A stretch of 64,000 bases of DNA from positions 10,541,001-10,605,000 of the forward strand of contig NC_003075.7 of the NCBI RefSeq assembly GCF_000001735.4. Reading direction: 5' to 3'. Of the stretch, positions 1 through 11,315 are shown in pieces. The stretch is from Arabidopsis thaliana (Eukaryota; Streptophyta; Magnoliopsida; Brassicales; Brassicaceae). The stretch's first letter is position 1; each line of letters starts with the position of its first letter. The notes beneath the pieces were generated by a model. That model did no database searches. It was given only the letters and a program-made list of their open reading frames with translations, and was not told the DNA's origin. The position numbers were made by a program, and so were the translations under genes.

Positions 1-401
1 ATTTTTAAAAAATTAGACATATGAGTAAGTTTTCTCATGTCCAAAATAAATCATTGTGTGTCCAAATTTTGTTGTCCAAATAGACACAACTTTATGGTAT
101 ATAAAATATAGACGTGGATGTCTTTTAACATGCAATCGAACAGGGACTCATTTATGGGGGAACAGGTTCTCCATAAACAATCAGGTAATACATACATAGA
201 CTGTAATCATGAAACACCAACCACAAAATAAGATGGATAAGCCTTAGCAAATATATAAACGAAGATTGAATAGCAAACGAGAATATAACATTAAAAAGAC
301 AGACTAGCAGAAGCTTAAAAACAGAAAAACAAGTTTTAGAAAAATAGAAACATGTAGATAGACAGATAATGATGGATAACACAGTATTAAAACATTGTCT
401 T

Positions 402-542
402 TCAATATTTTGGACAATTAGATCTTTTGTGTGCCCGAGATTTGCAACGGGAGCAACGTGGAATACTCTCTCGAACTCGGGGTTGAGCCCAGTAAGCTCC
501 ATCTATTTGTACCCATCCTCCGTCCTCTCCATAAGGTTCCAT
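402..542 (-). pseudogene. MuDR-type CCHC zinc-knuckle tail fragment
   Basis: Read on the minus strand, a 46-codon open stretch ends in CSRCKSRAHKRSNC, which fits C-x2-C-x4-H-x4-C. This zinc knuckle is typical of the C-terminus of MuDR/FAR1-like transposases. No SWIM or DDE catalytic part was found beside it, so I read it as a stranded 3' end of a Mutator-like element. It lies in the same frame as the upstream F-box-like gene, separated from it by one TGA at 543-545. It could instead be the decayed 3' end of that gene. Confidence 0.4.
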
Positions 543-1024
543 TCATAAACTAGATCTATAGCATTCAGCAACCAAATTCTCGTATGCTATTTCTTTGTAT
601 AATACAGCAGTTAAAGCATGTGGATTGTTGGCTTCAAGACATTTTGTAAAGAAATGATAATAGATGGAATGAGGCATTGACCACCACATAAAATACCGAG
701 ATCTGTCAAGGCAGACACAACTTAGTGTTTCCTTGGAATAGACAGCCGCTTTAAATAACGGACCAGCCTTAACAAAGGATTTCAAAGAATCAACACCAGA
801 TTCTGCAACGTAGCTAACAATTTTAGCAAGCAGCGGGGCCGGCAAGTAAACTTCTGGGATAGCAGCATCCTGTTGGAAAAAAAACGAAAGAGATTGTTAG
901 TATTTTTATTAAAGTAGTAGTTAAAACTGTAGAATACTAAGTACTTTGGGTTTGGACGAACAACCATTTTCACATCTGAGGCAGATGATGTTTCATTGTT
1001 GCTTATCTTCGTAAACTTCTGCAT
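543..1024 (-). CDS. Small F-box-like protein (At2g35280-like family), short form
   Basis: Two exons are proposed: 1024-974 (17 codons) and 869-543, joined in phase 0 across a 104-nt GT/AG intron. The product is about 125 aa. Residues 22-60 resemble a degenerate plant F-box, with a LPAPLLAKIVSYV start followed by a segment like DSLKSFVKAGPLFKAA. After it comes the family's Cys/Trp-rich middle (KCLEANNPHAL). F-box proteins of this type usually recruit targets to SCF ubiquitin ligases. The C-terminal half seen in the paralogue at 3924-4710 is missing, so this copy is short or truncated. A TATA-like run (TATATAAACA in minus sense) sits near 1090-1102. The start is chosen because its 17-codon first exon mirrors the 18-codon first exon of the paralogue. 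Function is inferred from family resemblance only. Confidence 0.55.
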
Positions 1025-1694
1025 AATTTCTCTGTTTTTTGGTTTTAACTGAAGAAATGGGTAATGGGAAAAACATTAATGAATGTTGGGTGTTTATATA
1101 GATTATTAAGGAAAGAGTAGTTTAAGTTTTTCTGCGGTTATATTAAACAATTTATAATAGGTGGTAAATTGTCCCGCTATAAATCAGTTTCTCAATGTTG
1201 AGGAGGGAACTAAAATCAGATGCGGAAAAAAGTAAGAGAATACATCGTTTATAATTAGGGTATAAAAGACAGGAAAGTAATTTATTAACCTATCCATAAA
1301 CAACAATCCACGATAGTAATTTCTTATGGATTTCAACTAAAAGTTTCAACAATCCACCCTATCAGTCATGTAAACAAATATATGTTGAGAAATTAGATAT
1401 GTTGGGAAACAATATTTTCAGATCACCAATTTTATTCCTTTTAAAACTCAAGCAATTTGCTAATTTCTGATAAAAAGATTGTAATCTTGATATAACCGTT
1501 CCTTAGTAAGGTGCACTTAATTTATACACCATATTCCTATTGTACTACTTAATAAAATATTTGTTACAATTATTACAAATGAGAAATTTTGAACAAAGAA
1601 ATAACTTTTTTTATTAATATATCTTATCATTTATAAAAATATTACAACTTTGAAAAAAAATAAAAGAAGATGAGATAGTTCTAATCATCTTCTA
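1025..1694. other. Intergenic spacer
   Basis: AT-rich sequence between the F-box-like gene and the 3' end of the RPA-like gene. Apart from the promoter region just upstream of 1024, I see no gene, RNA or repeat. Confidence 0.5.
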
Positions 1695-2703
1695 TTAGTC
1701 GACAACCATTTTGATTTCTTCAACTTCCTCAACATCAGGTTCTGGATACATGGTTGATATAGGTGCATGGCTAACAATCTTAAACCAGTTACAACCTGGA
1801 TAAAATCTAATAATCTTCCACCAAGCAAGAGCAATAACAACATTGTTCTTGCGAAATGCTCGAAATCTTTTCTCCAAGTCCACTGCAATTTCTCCATAAG
1901 CCTCACATACCAATGTATCCTTGCTGAAAATATGTAAAAATATGTGGTTATATACTTACTATAATAATGTATAAACATGATATGTTTGAAAAAAACTGTA
2001 AATTGAGGTTTTAAGAAATGTACTTTTTATCCATGATCGTGAACGGCAATTTGAATCCGGCCATATCATTCTCGTTACTTGCGGTATTAGTCAGAATCCC
2101 AACATTAACGAGTGCCCCGATAACATCTTTAAGAGATATGTTGGAGATATCTTTTAAAAAAAGTAATGTTTTGAAAAAAGTGAATGGAGTTTATAAAGAA
2201 GAATTTACTTACCAACCAAGGTATCGTTGCCAACAACATCATCCACAATGTAGTCGAATGGAGTGAACTTGTTCAGTAAACCTGTTTCTCTTGGTGTGGA
2301 AGAAGTGACAATGGTGTGATCCATGAATAGAATGCGAAACTGATGAGGAGTTGTTTTTATTGCTTCGCAGTTAGGTCGAACGAGAAACGTAGTTATTGTT
2401 TTCCATTGATTCTCTTTGATCCTGTCAAAGTAGAAGGCAGAGAAACGAGGACCGATTGTTGCTTCTATTTGGGTGCCCTGTGAAAACAACATTTTAGGGG
2501 TGAGGGATACACTGGAAAACGAAAAATTCTGCAAATTGCAAAACAAATTGAGGAAAATTGTTTACCCATTCATCGGCCAAAACAAGACGTAGTTCGAAAG
2601 CGTTCGGGTTGAGAAATTTTTTGTAAATCCTCAAAACCATGACACAAATCGTCCAACCAGTAACCATCGGAGACAACTCGTACAAGTGGTGATGTTTAAC
2701 CAT
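1695..2703 (-). CDS. RPA1-like single-stranded-DNA-binding (OB-fold) protein
   Basis: Four exons keep a single open frame of 244 codons: 2703-2566, 2477-2213, 2126-2024 and 1923-1695. All junctions are GT/AG and the phases are 0, 1 and 2. The product resembles the N-terminal OB-folds of plant replication protein A large-subunit-like genes (DUF223 type). Residues about 1-110 hold the first OB-fold, with MVTGWTICVMVLRIYKKF and FELRLVLADEWGTQIEATI. A second OB-fold follows around 130-235, with IIGALVNVGI, DMAGFKLPFTIMD and ALAWWKIIRFYPGCNW. It is much shorter than true RPA70 (about 600-800 aa) and lacks the C-terminal zinc-finger domain. Such short RPA-like genes are abundant in Arabidopsis, and some derive from Helitron or host RPA duplications. 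A TATA box, TATAAATA in minus sense, lies near 2817-2826. No inactivating change is visible. Confidence 0.75.
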
Positions 2704-2829
2704 CGTGAAAAGGAGAAGTGAAGAGTAACGAAAAACAGAGAATTATAGAAACGAAAACAGAGGATATTGTTTTTCTTTTGCGATTGGGTTGTCTTGGTAG
2801 AGTCAAGAATAGGAGAGGTATTTATAGCA

Positions 2830-3260
2830 AGTGAAAGTGTTCCTCTGATTGAAGCCAAAACGGTGTAAGTTCGTCTGCGAGGAAAAGATGTAACTTTTAA
2901 CATCCAAGGGGTGCTTACTTGAACGATCCGTTGTCGTTATGCTCTATGACATATTTATTTGAGAATATTACGTATTGATTTGGTGGTGGTTGTAATATTA
3001 GATATATAATTCGTCTGCAGTGGTTTATAGTCGAGTTATTTATCTGTAATTGTTATGCTAAATATATGTTCTGTCCAGGAGAACAAGTCCAAAGAGAAAT
3101 GTCCGTTTGAAAATTATTATAACGAGGTGACCAAACGTATATGACCAAAACAAACGTAAGGGTTATCAATTGGAAATCATTTATGCTGAACGAACAAAAT
3201 TTTATGGGATTTGACTTTTCATAGGATTAAATGAAAACAAAAAGCAGAACATCAGAAATG
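2830..3260. other. Spacer upstream of RPA-like gene
   Basis: Upstream flank of the RPA-like gene. I find no further gene or recognisable element before the repeats that begin near 3260. Confidence 0.4.
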
Positions 3261-3261
3261 A

Positions 3262-3338
3262 AAAAGGAACCACATTGTCTTTCAAAGTTTGGGACTATCT
3301 GTTCCTTTCTTTGAAAAAGGAACCACATTGTCTTTCAT
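3262..3338. repeat. 51-bp-spaced short direct repeat
   Basis: The word AAAAAGGAACCACATTGTC, followed by TTTCA, occurs at about 3263 and again at about 3314. It is a local tandem duplication at the left edge of the dispersed repeat that recurs at 5.76 and 6.32 kb. Confidence 0.75.
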
Positions 3339-3444
3339 GTTGAAAGAGAAAAATAATTGTTAATGTATCCATATGAATCCATCCACAACATAACTGTATT
3401 AATTCGTTTGTCTAATTGAATAATTCACTATGACTGGATGACAT
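3329..3444 (+). repeat. Dispersed repeat R, copy 1
   Basis: About 115 bp, starting TTGTCTTTCATG and running through AATCCATCCACAAC, TGTATTAATTCGTTTGTCT and TCACTATGACTGG. It is nearly identical to 5761-5870 and 6323-6432. The same orientation in all three copies suggests repeated local duplication or insertion of the same element. Confidence 0.85.
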
Positions 3445-3454
3445 TTATATTAAG

Positions 3455-3664
3455 ATTTACAAATCAACAATAGTTCAAAATACACAAAAATATTAATTTT
3501 GACCTCTGTTTGTAAACTGTGTTGTTGATTTGTAAATCATTCGAGCTAATTATGAAACAACTCAAATCATTTGCCATCCCTATAAACCGTTTTTCAAAAG
3601 CTTAATAATCAACAACTAAAAGGTGTCACAATTATTATACAAATGATTTGAGTTGTTTCAGAAC
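3455..3664. repeat. Nested inverted repeats
   Basis: GATTTACAAATCAACAA near 3457 pairs with TTGTTGATTTGTAAATC near 3524. GAAACAACTCAAATCATTT near 3553 pairs with AAATGATTTGAGTTGTTTC near 3641. The two hairpins lie side by side. The first arm also recurs at about 5902-5925. The arrangement suits the remains of a small inverted-repeat element or of MULE ends. Confidence 0.7.
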
Positions 3665-3923
3665 TATGACTTGCGTTTTTGTATATGAAATTGGTTTAAT
3701 GGAATTCAAGTGGTAGATTTTATATTTAGAGTTAATATATAGTGAATATTAACTGAACCCGTACTCCCCACTAAGCTTCATCCCTCACGATTGTGACCTA
3801 TTAAGAGAAACATCCAATTAATTACTCTGTTTTTATTACTCATTTCTAAACCGTTTTGATCAGTACTAAAACTTCTCTCTGCATCACATCTTACTCTTTC
3901 GTTATTCGCAACAAATTGACAAA

Positions 3924-4710
3924 ATGAGTACATCATCGAAATGTCTACACTCTATCACACAATCTAGCGACACACAGGTTAAATTTTTCAATTTTTTAAA
4001 CAATATAGTTTACATTCATTCCACAAAGTATATGTAACTTCTATAAACTTTCGTCTTCGTTGTCAACAGAGGAAGATTGCAAGATTATACATTCCGGAAC
4101 CAATTCTCGCACTATTGTTAGCCACGTTTCAGAAGAAGGAATTGAGGCTCTGAAAAACTGGATTAAATCTGGTCATGAAGGGAAATCTGCAGCTTTCTCT
4201 GTCGAGACACTATAATGAGTTCGTTTAGATAAAAGCCCTGACTTCATCAACATGTCTTCACCCGACTCTGTTCACTTCTCATTCTACTCCAAATGTCTTG
4301 CAAAAAGAAACCCTTACGCTATGTATCTCCAGAGCTTGAGGCTAGGGTTCTGTTCTCTCGACATGAAAGGCGCCATTTCATTATTGAATGATTGTAAAGA
4401 TGTCATTCCTATAGCCAAGCTTCTTTACATTGCGCTAAACCGCTGCGCAGGTAATGAAGTATTAGACGCGTTTAATAGTTTCAAACGAGAGAACAAGTGT
4501 TTTACAGATGTAGATATCATGGCCAAGACACTAATTGACCACATTTCTGATTTGGAACCAAAACGATTCGGATCTTACGCTGAGCTCTTTCATTATGAGG
4601 ATTATCCAGACTGTTGGGTCATCCATGAATTTTACAACGAATATAATGGTGAGAGATGTTCACATTGCGTCTACTTCTTCCTCTTCAGAGACATCCTTTT
4701 GCTTTCCTAG
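3924..4710 (+). pseudogene. F-box-like family pseudogene, inverted paralogue of 543-1024
   Basis: A first exon at 3924-3977 (18 codons) ends in phase 0, and a second begins at 4070 after a GT/AG intron, as in the minus-strand copy. Exon 2 opens with RLYIPEPILA, equivalent to EVYLPAPLLA. The homology then shifts frame (one base lost near 4110) to IVSHVSEEGIEALKNW. In that frame, two adjacent stops (TAA TGA) follow VETL near 4211-4217. After these the frame stays open to 4710, giving 152 codons from an internal ATG at 4252. That part holds the family's Cys-rich C-terminal region (LLYIALNRCAGN, ERCSHCVYFFLF). So the 5' half is broken and the 3' half preserved. A short transcript from the internal ATG is possible but would lack the F-box. 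Confidence 0.75.
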
Positions 4711-5550
4711 TTTATTTAAAAACATGAGTTACCCACTTTCAGAATATAACTATCTCTTCTGTTTCCCTCTTTTATCTAGTTTATTAATGTAATCTTATTA
4801 TGAAATTGTATTTCTCTCTTGTATTTAACGTTTAATCTAGTGAACATCTTTCTCGTTTATCATAACTTATAGGGACTCTTTCGATTTTGGAGCATGCATA
4901 GCAAAATTTTCCGACTATACTAATTCAAAAAATACTTAAGATTGGTTATATCTGATTGGTCTGGGGCTTGTGGATAGACATATAAATATTCATTTCCTAT
5001 CTACATGTAAATATTCAGAGACATCCATTTCATTACCAAGTTGTAAAAAGTTTTTTAATATTAAAAACTAAGCTATATAATATGAAATCACATGTATTAG
5101 TCGATATTCTCTATTCTATATTATCCGATTCAATAAATGTCCACATTTTTTATTCAGAATCAACAAACTTCTAACCTTACATGCACTTTGTAAATCTGAC
5201 ATGATCTGAAAAATAATTTGCTCACAATTACTAATTTTTCAACATATAACTGATTGGGGAATCTTACAATATTGAATCATGTAAATCGAACTAATCTTAC
5301 AAATAGATCTATTTGAATCAAACGTTTGGATATGATCTGATGGTCAACTATACTTGGATAGAAAACAGAAATATTTGATTTTCATCTACTTGTACCTTTT
5401 CTCAGACATTCTTGCGTGACCCTGGTTGAACATAAGCAGTATAAATGGAAAACCTAATTAGCATCCAATACTCAGTAAATATTTATATGTTTTACACCTA
5501 CGCATTACAAATCGTGAGTGTTTAGTAACTGTATATAATTATGCTCAACA
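4711..5550. other. Intergenic spacer
   Basis: AT-rich sequence after the F-box pseudogene. No gene, RNA or defined element recognised. Confidence 0.4.
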
Positions 5551-6657
5551 CTTGAGAGCTAACCATAATTATCTTATCATAATAAACGTGATAATTAAAA
5601 CTAAAAAAAAAAAGGATAATGCTCTAACTATAATTGTTCTCTAACCATAATGTCCCCGGATTTGTCTCGAACCATAATAATCTCATTTTTAAACCTGATT
5701 GTGGGAATATTCACGCTATACAACAGTATCTCAATATTTCCCGTAGAAGGAATTTTAGATTTGTCTTTCATGGTGAAAGAGAAAGATAATTGTTAATGTA
5801 TCCATATTAATCCATCCACAACATAACTGTATTAATTCGTTTGTCTGATTGAATAATTCACTATGACTGGTTTTAACGTATTTGTAAACATAATTAGCTC
5901 GAATGATTTACAAATCAACAATAGTTCAAAATACTCAAAATTATTTATTTCTCTTCGCATTGTTAACTGATATAAATGTTAGATGAACTTGAAAATAAAT
6001 GGGGTTATGGATGGAACAAACAAATAATATGATACAAACCACTAAAACATTCAACAGCAATATAGAGATAAGATTATTTTGTAGGAATGGGGAATGAAAA
6101 AAACTTAAACACTGGAGAGCTAACCATAATTATCTTCTCATAATAAACGTGATAATTAAAAAAAAAAAAAAAAAAGAATAATGCTCTAACTATAATTGTG
6201 CTCTAACCATAATGTCCCCGAATTATGCTCGAACCATAAAAATCCCAGTTTAAAACCTGATGGTGGGAATATTCCCGCTATACAACACTATCTCAATATT
6301 TCCGGTAGAAGGAATTTTAGATTTGTCTTTCATGGTAAAAGAGAAAGATAATTGATAATGTATCCATAAGAATCCATCCACAATATAACTGTATTAATTC
6401 GTTTGTCTGATTGGATAATTCATTATCACTGGATGACATTTATATTAAGTTTAAACATATTTGTAAACATAATTAGCTAGAATGATTTACCAAATAAATA
6501 ATAGTTCAAAATACGCAAAATTATTTATTTTTCTTCGCATTGTTAACTGATATCAAATGTTAGATGCACTTGAAAAAAATGTTGTTATGGATGGAACAAA
6601 CAAATAATATGATACAAACCACTAAAACATTCAACAGCAATATAGAGATAAGATTAT
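5551..6657 (+). repeat. Direct tandem duplication of ~0.55 kb units
   Basis: Unit A (about 5551-6077) and unit B (about 6113-6657) align through most of their length. Both begin GAGAGCTAACCATAATTATC, contain a poly-A run, TGCTCTAACTATAATTGT and dispersed repeat R. Both end with CAACAGCAATATAGAGATAA. Unit B carries an extra tail, of which unit A keeps only the last few bases. Divergence of several percent suggests an old duplication. It lies directly downstream of the ULP gene and may be terminal sequence of that mobile element. Confidence 0.8.
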
Positions 6658-6771
6658 CGATATGGTTAAGAAAAACAAAAAACATATTTATATCATCCAG
6701 AGTTATAAGCATTCAAAGAAGGCGGAATCAACGTTTATATTACAACAGATTTGTAGGGTGGCATTCGATAA

Positions 6772-7416
6772 CTAGTCAGAAACATTAGATGAATAGAGTG
6801 GGCAGACACATTGTTTATATATGTCCATGGCATATTGACGCCTAAACGCGTCGACGTGTTTGTCAGTAATTTCAGCCATTTTATCTGGGAGTTTATCACT
6901 TGCCTGGATCTCGAGGAACTTCATGGCAACCGGGCCACAGTCACCACTCCGCAAATTCTTGTAGATACCATCAATTCGACTCCAGCCAAACGGTTGAAGA
7001 CCGTGATTCTGAGAAAACTCTGGCGTACAGTACCTTTGGATGAGGTGGGGCAAAAGATTGACTACTGGCTCAATGCATCTTTTTACCTTAGCGTCGTCGT
7101 AGAGGTCTGTATTTGGGTCAAGAATTTCAACGCTCCATATGCCAAGATTGATTGAAAGACCAACCCAGTGGCAATCATTCCATATCATGGGTGCGTAAAT
7201 TGTATCTATGTCCTTGAACCATTCAGTTTTGGATCCTTTGATGAAGCGCTGCATGTCCTCTGACCAACGAACACGTGATTTCACCTTCGCAGCGTTGAAG
7301 GCTCTGAATTTAGCTTGTAGATGGCTTGTGAACCATGGATCAACAAAAGCAGAACGATGATTCTCAAGTGTAGTTCTGAGCCTCCGAGAAAGTAATGACA
7401 CCAAAACCTCCATGTG
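6772..7416 (-). pseudogene. Ulp1 (C48) SUMO-protease-like domain exon
   Basis: The last exon of the ULP gene begins after CTAG at 7417-7420 and stays open to TAG at 6774-6772. It shows the papain-like ULP triad in order: His in NDCHWVGLSINL, Asp in VEILDPNTDLYDD and Cys in RSGDCGPVAMKFLE. ULP proteases remove SUMO from proteins or mature SUMO. Members carried by MULEs have no established cellular substrate. The domain itself is intact although the upstream part of the gene is broken, so it is called part of a pseudogene. Confidence 0.8.
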
Positions 7417-8199
7417 CTAGGAAATAAAATATTTACACATTAGTATCTCTTGTTAACAGGTTAATTTGTACTAAGGTAAATATAGTGGACTACATACCAG
7501 GGTTGAAACCCATTGCTGAGGTTTGGCAAGTTCGACGAAGAATTTGTTGGAAATAAGGAATCCACACTTGGTTAGATGTTCACTATGAGGTAAAAAAACA
7601 GCATTAGAGATGAACTTGATGATGAATGTTGTGGAAATAAGAAAAATGAATGATAACCATACATATTTGGAGAGCTCGAGAGGGTTTTGACAAACTGTGA
7701 ATACTCCGCTTTTTTTAGTGTTGGTAAAAGTGCTTGTGTCTCAAGTATTGGTTGAGATGTGAACTCGGCTATGAGACGTGCTTCAGCTTGGGAGAGATTT
7801 GGTTTTTCTCTGTTACGCGCCGGGGATGAATCAGATAACTCAAAATATTGATCTGGTTCCCGGGCAGTAGAGTTAGAGTGTTCTGAGTTATTATCCTGTA
7901 CATGAAGATATAATATCAGACCAATAGGGACAAGCTGTTACAAAACTGAAAAATCATTCCCTAGTCATTATTAACAAAAGTCAGTATATGTTACGCAATA
8001 CCTCGTTCCTTGTACCCACAATATTGGGACTATGTGTGGGAGATGATTGGGGCTCTTTGTCAGCTTTGGAACTTGTATCAAATACAGGCTTCACAAACAC
8101 AACCATTGCCTGGAATAAGAAGATAATTTTAAAAACAATCCAAACAGAGCTGTCCATTAAAACATACCAGAAAATTATGATACATGTTATACCTTCATA

Positions 8200-10260
8200 G
8201 GATCAGTGTTGTCTTTACAAACTCCTGAATGAATTGCTGCAGCCGTCTCCATGGTGACCTGATGGTGAGAAAAACATAAGAATATATAACTTGCAAATTA
8301 TTTCGAATACACAAACTCTAATCCAATATAAAAGTGAACATGCAAGCCTAATTTAGTTTAGACATAAGGATGACCTTCTTTTTGAAGAACATTGCAATCC
8401 CAGTCAATGAATGAGCTGCTGGAGGCGTCTCCATGGTGTCCTGAAAGTTGAAGTACACAAAAAGATGGTGAGAAAAACATAAGATAATATTTTCTGCAAA
8501 TGTTAAGGTATACACAAAATCCTGTCGATTATAATAGTGAACATGGCATTTTTCTATAAATGTTTGTTGCATAATGCCTGAGAGATGCATCAAACCTCTA
8601 CAATCTCCAATAAATCAATGAATGTAAATCATTAGTTGAAACTAGTTAGAAATGTATACCTCCATAGGATCATTGCCAATCTTTTCTTCGGGTTGAGCCT
8701 CCGACACTGAATGCGATGATGCAGGCATCTCCAAAGTAACCTGAATGTTGATGTAGACATGTAGCTAGTTAGAATAAATAAAAGAAATTTTGCCTACATT
8801 TTATGAAGTAACAAGAAAATCATGTCCAATTACACAAGAACCACAACACATAAAACTTGATGATGATTGTTACAGTATACCTTCATAGAATCACCGTCGC
8901 TGTTGACTTCTGGTTGAGTCTCTAGCAATGAATGAGATGCTGCATTGCCCTGTTGAGAATTGGCTTATAAATTTTGTTTTGGAAAAGATCTGATAGAAGA
9001 AGCATCCCTCTCCAGTGTCAAATAAAGCAAGGAACTAGTTAAAAATGTATACCTCCATAGGGTCATCGGGTTGAGGTAGTTCCACTGAGTGAGATGTTGC
9101 AGCTGACTCCAAAGTAACCTGAATGTTGAAGTACATTAGTAAGTATCCACAAAATCATGTCCACAATAACTATGCACAAGAGTCATTATTTATATTAAGG
9201 ACTAAATCCAATGTGTTAAATCAAATTATGTATTAGCTTACCTCCGTCATATGATCATCGTCAATGTTTTCTTCGGGTTGCGTCTCCAACACTGAATGAG
9301 AAGCTTCAACCGTCTCCAAGGTTTCCTGAATTATGAATTACAAACAGATATGTCTTAAGGGCTGTGACAATAATTTGGTTTAATAAAGTTCTGACAATAA
9401 TTTGGTTTATATATAAGCTTACCTCCATAATATTGTCTTGCTCGAGATGAGATTGTTCTTTTTGGCTTAGGTTTGCACTTGAATCAAACTGATTGTAAAG
9501 TACAGTAGTCAATTTTGTGAGAATCTATAACCTGTAAAATAAATTGTTTGATGTGTTGTGTTTGTATTTTTGTACCTGGATTTTTCCCTCATCATCTGCT
9601 TCATGGCCATTTGGATCTTTTAGAATGCACTGAGATGCTGCATTGCCCTGTGGAGAATTACAGTCTGGAGAATTGGCCTGTAAATATTTTTTTGGACAAG
9701 GACTGAGTGATGAAGCATCCCTCACCGGTGTCAAATAAATCAAGGAACTAGTTGAAAATGTATACCTCCACAGGGTCATCGGGTTGCGGCTCCACCACTG
9801 ATTGAGATGCTTCACCCGCCTCCAAATTGACCTGAATGTTGAAGTACACTCGTAAGTATCCACAAAATCCTGTCCATAATAACTAAGCAGATGTGCAATT
9901 ATTATGTTTACGGTCTGTGATGCACCAACCATTTCCGATGTGTTGCACCAAATGATGTATTAACTTACCTCCATAATATTGTGTTCCTCGAGAGGTGATT
10001 GTTTTTTGTTGCTTACGTTTGCACTTGAATCAAACTGATTGTAAAGTAGAATAGTCAAATGTGTCAGATCCTATAAACTGTTAAATAAAGTGTATGATGT
10101 GTTGTGTTTGTATTTATAAAAGTACCTGGATTTTTCCCTCATCATCTGGTTCATTGTCATTTGGATCTTTGGCACCAGTGTCATAAATTGGATTGTCCTC
10201 TGTTGCATCATCCTTTTCAGAATCCTGTGATTCATGTGGAGTATGATTGACATCCATGGG
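8200..10260 (-). repeat. Array of duplicated short phase-0 exons in the ULP gene
   Basis: At least eight related modules recur every 150-300 bp, marked by GAATGAGATGCTGCA-like words near 8228, 8408, 8709, 8930, 9089, 9293, 9627 and 9802. In minus sense each is a mini-exon between AG and GT, for example VTLESAATSHSV followed by ELPQPDDPME (66 nt), or an 84-nt version with ETLETVEASHSV. All are multiples of three and phase 0 on both sides. A larger layer is visible: 9421-9620 repeats at about 9968-10175, and 8961-9100 repeats at 9671-9812. The peptide is acidic and Ser/Thr-rich with no known fold. Confidence 0.8.
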
Positions 10261-11315
10261 GTCATCAGTAATCACCTGAAACAAAATATTTTGACGTAAA
10301 CAATTCTACCAAAGAGATATTGGAAATTAAATATTACACTAACCGTGTTTGTCAAAGTTGTTCTATCAATGGATTCATCTTGAAACTTCTTGAATTCATC
10401 ATCTTGGACTATCGTAGAAGGGTGAGAAAGAGGAGGAGAAACATCCCATGAATCATCCTTTTGCTCAGATTGATGCTAGCAAGATTGATAAAAATTGATT
10501 AAGTACATATAGATGTGGTAACAGAATAAACAATAAACACATAAGGTTAAAACAGCAGACCTCAATATCAAAATCCTCATTCTGTTCATCAGACAGCGTG
10601 TGTGAATGAGATGGATTCTATGAGGAAAATAAAAGTTTTGTTATGCGTTAAAACTTGAAAAATGTATAAGTAGATGATAAGGTTCAAATATTATAAAACT
10701 GTTTGAAATCTTGATTACCTCAGAGGATTGAGATTGAGTAGGTACCTCCAATGACTTCTTGCGCTTTGATCTAGAAGATAATGGAACAAAACCGAAAGCC
10801 AAATTTCTGGACCGCTTGAAGGTGACAGTTTTTCTTTTCTTTTCAAGCTTCATTACACGATTTGATAGCTCTTCCACCTTGTTTTGTAGATCAACGATCA
10901 ACCTAGACTTCTCATCATCAGATAGCCTTACAACTTGATTAAAACGAGTTGAATAACTATGCTTGGATTTGGGAGGGTCAGACTTCACCCGTAGTCTCTT
11001 CTTACGATCCACAATATGCTTTTTGTGAACAACAGAAGACTTCTCCTTTGGAATTTTAATTGATGGCAATGTAGCATCACCTCCTGGCCAATCACTTTTT
11101 TTGAATTGATGAGCTGTCAGTATCAAACCATTCATGTAAGAAACTTTCCTGTCTTTCACCTCGTCATCCCACTCTGCCCAACTTTGGTCAACATTAATAT
11201 CTTCACCTATAAGCGGATCCACAGGTCTCTGTTGAAAAATAGAATGTTATTATTAGTAAAGAAGACTGGATATATAGAAAGAGAATATTATAGAGACCAT
11301 ATAAAAACTTTTGGG

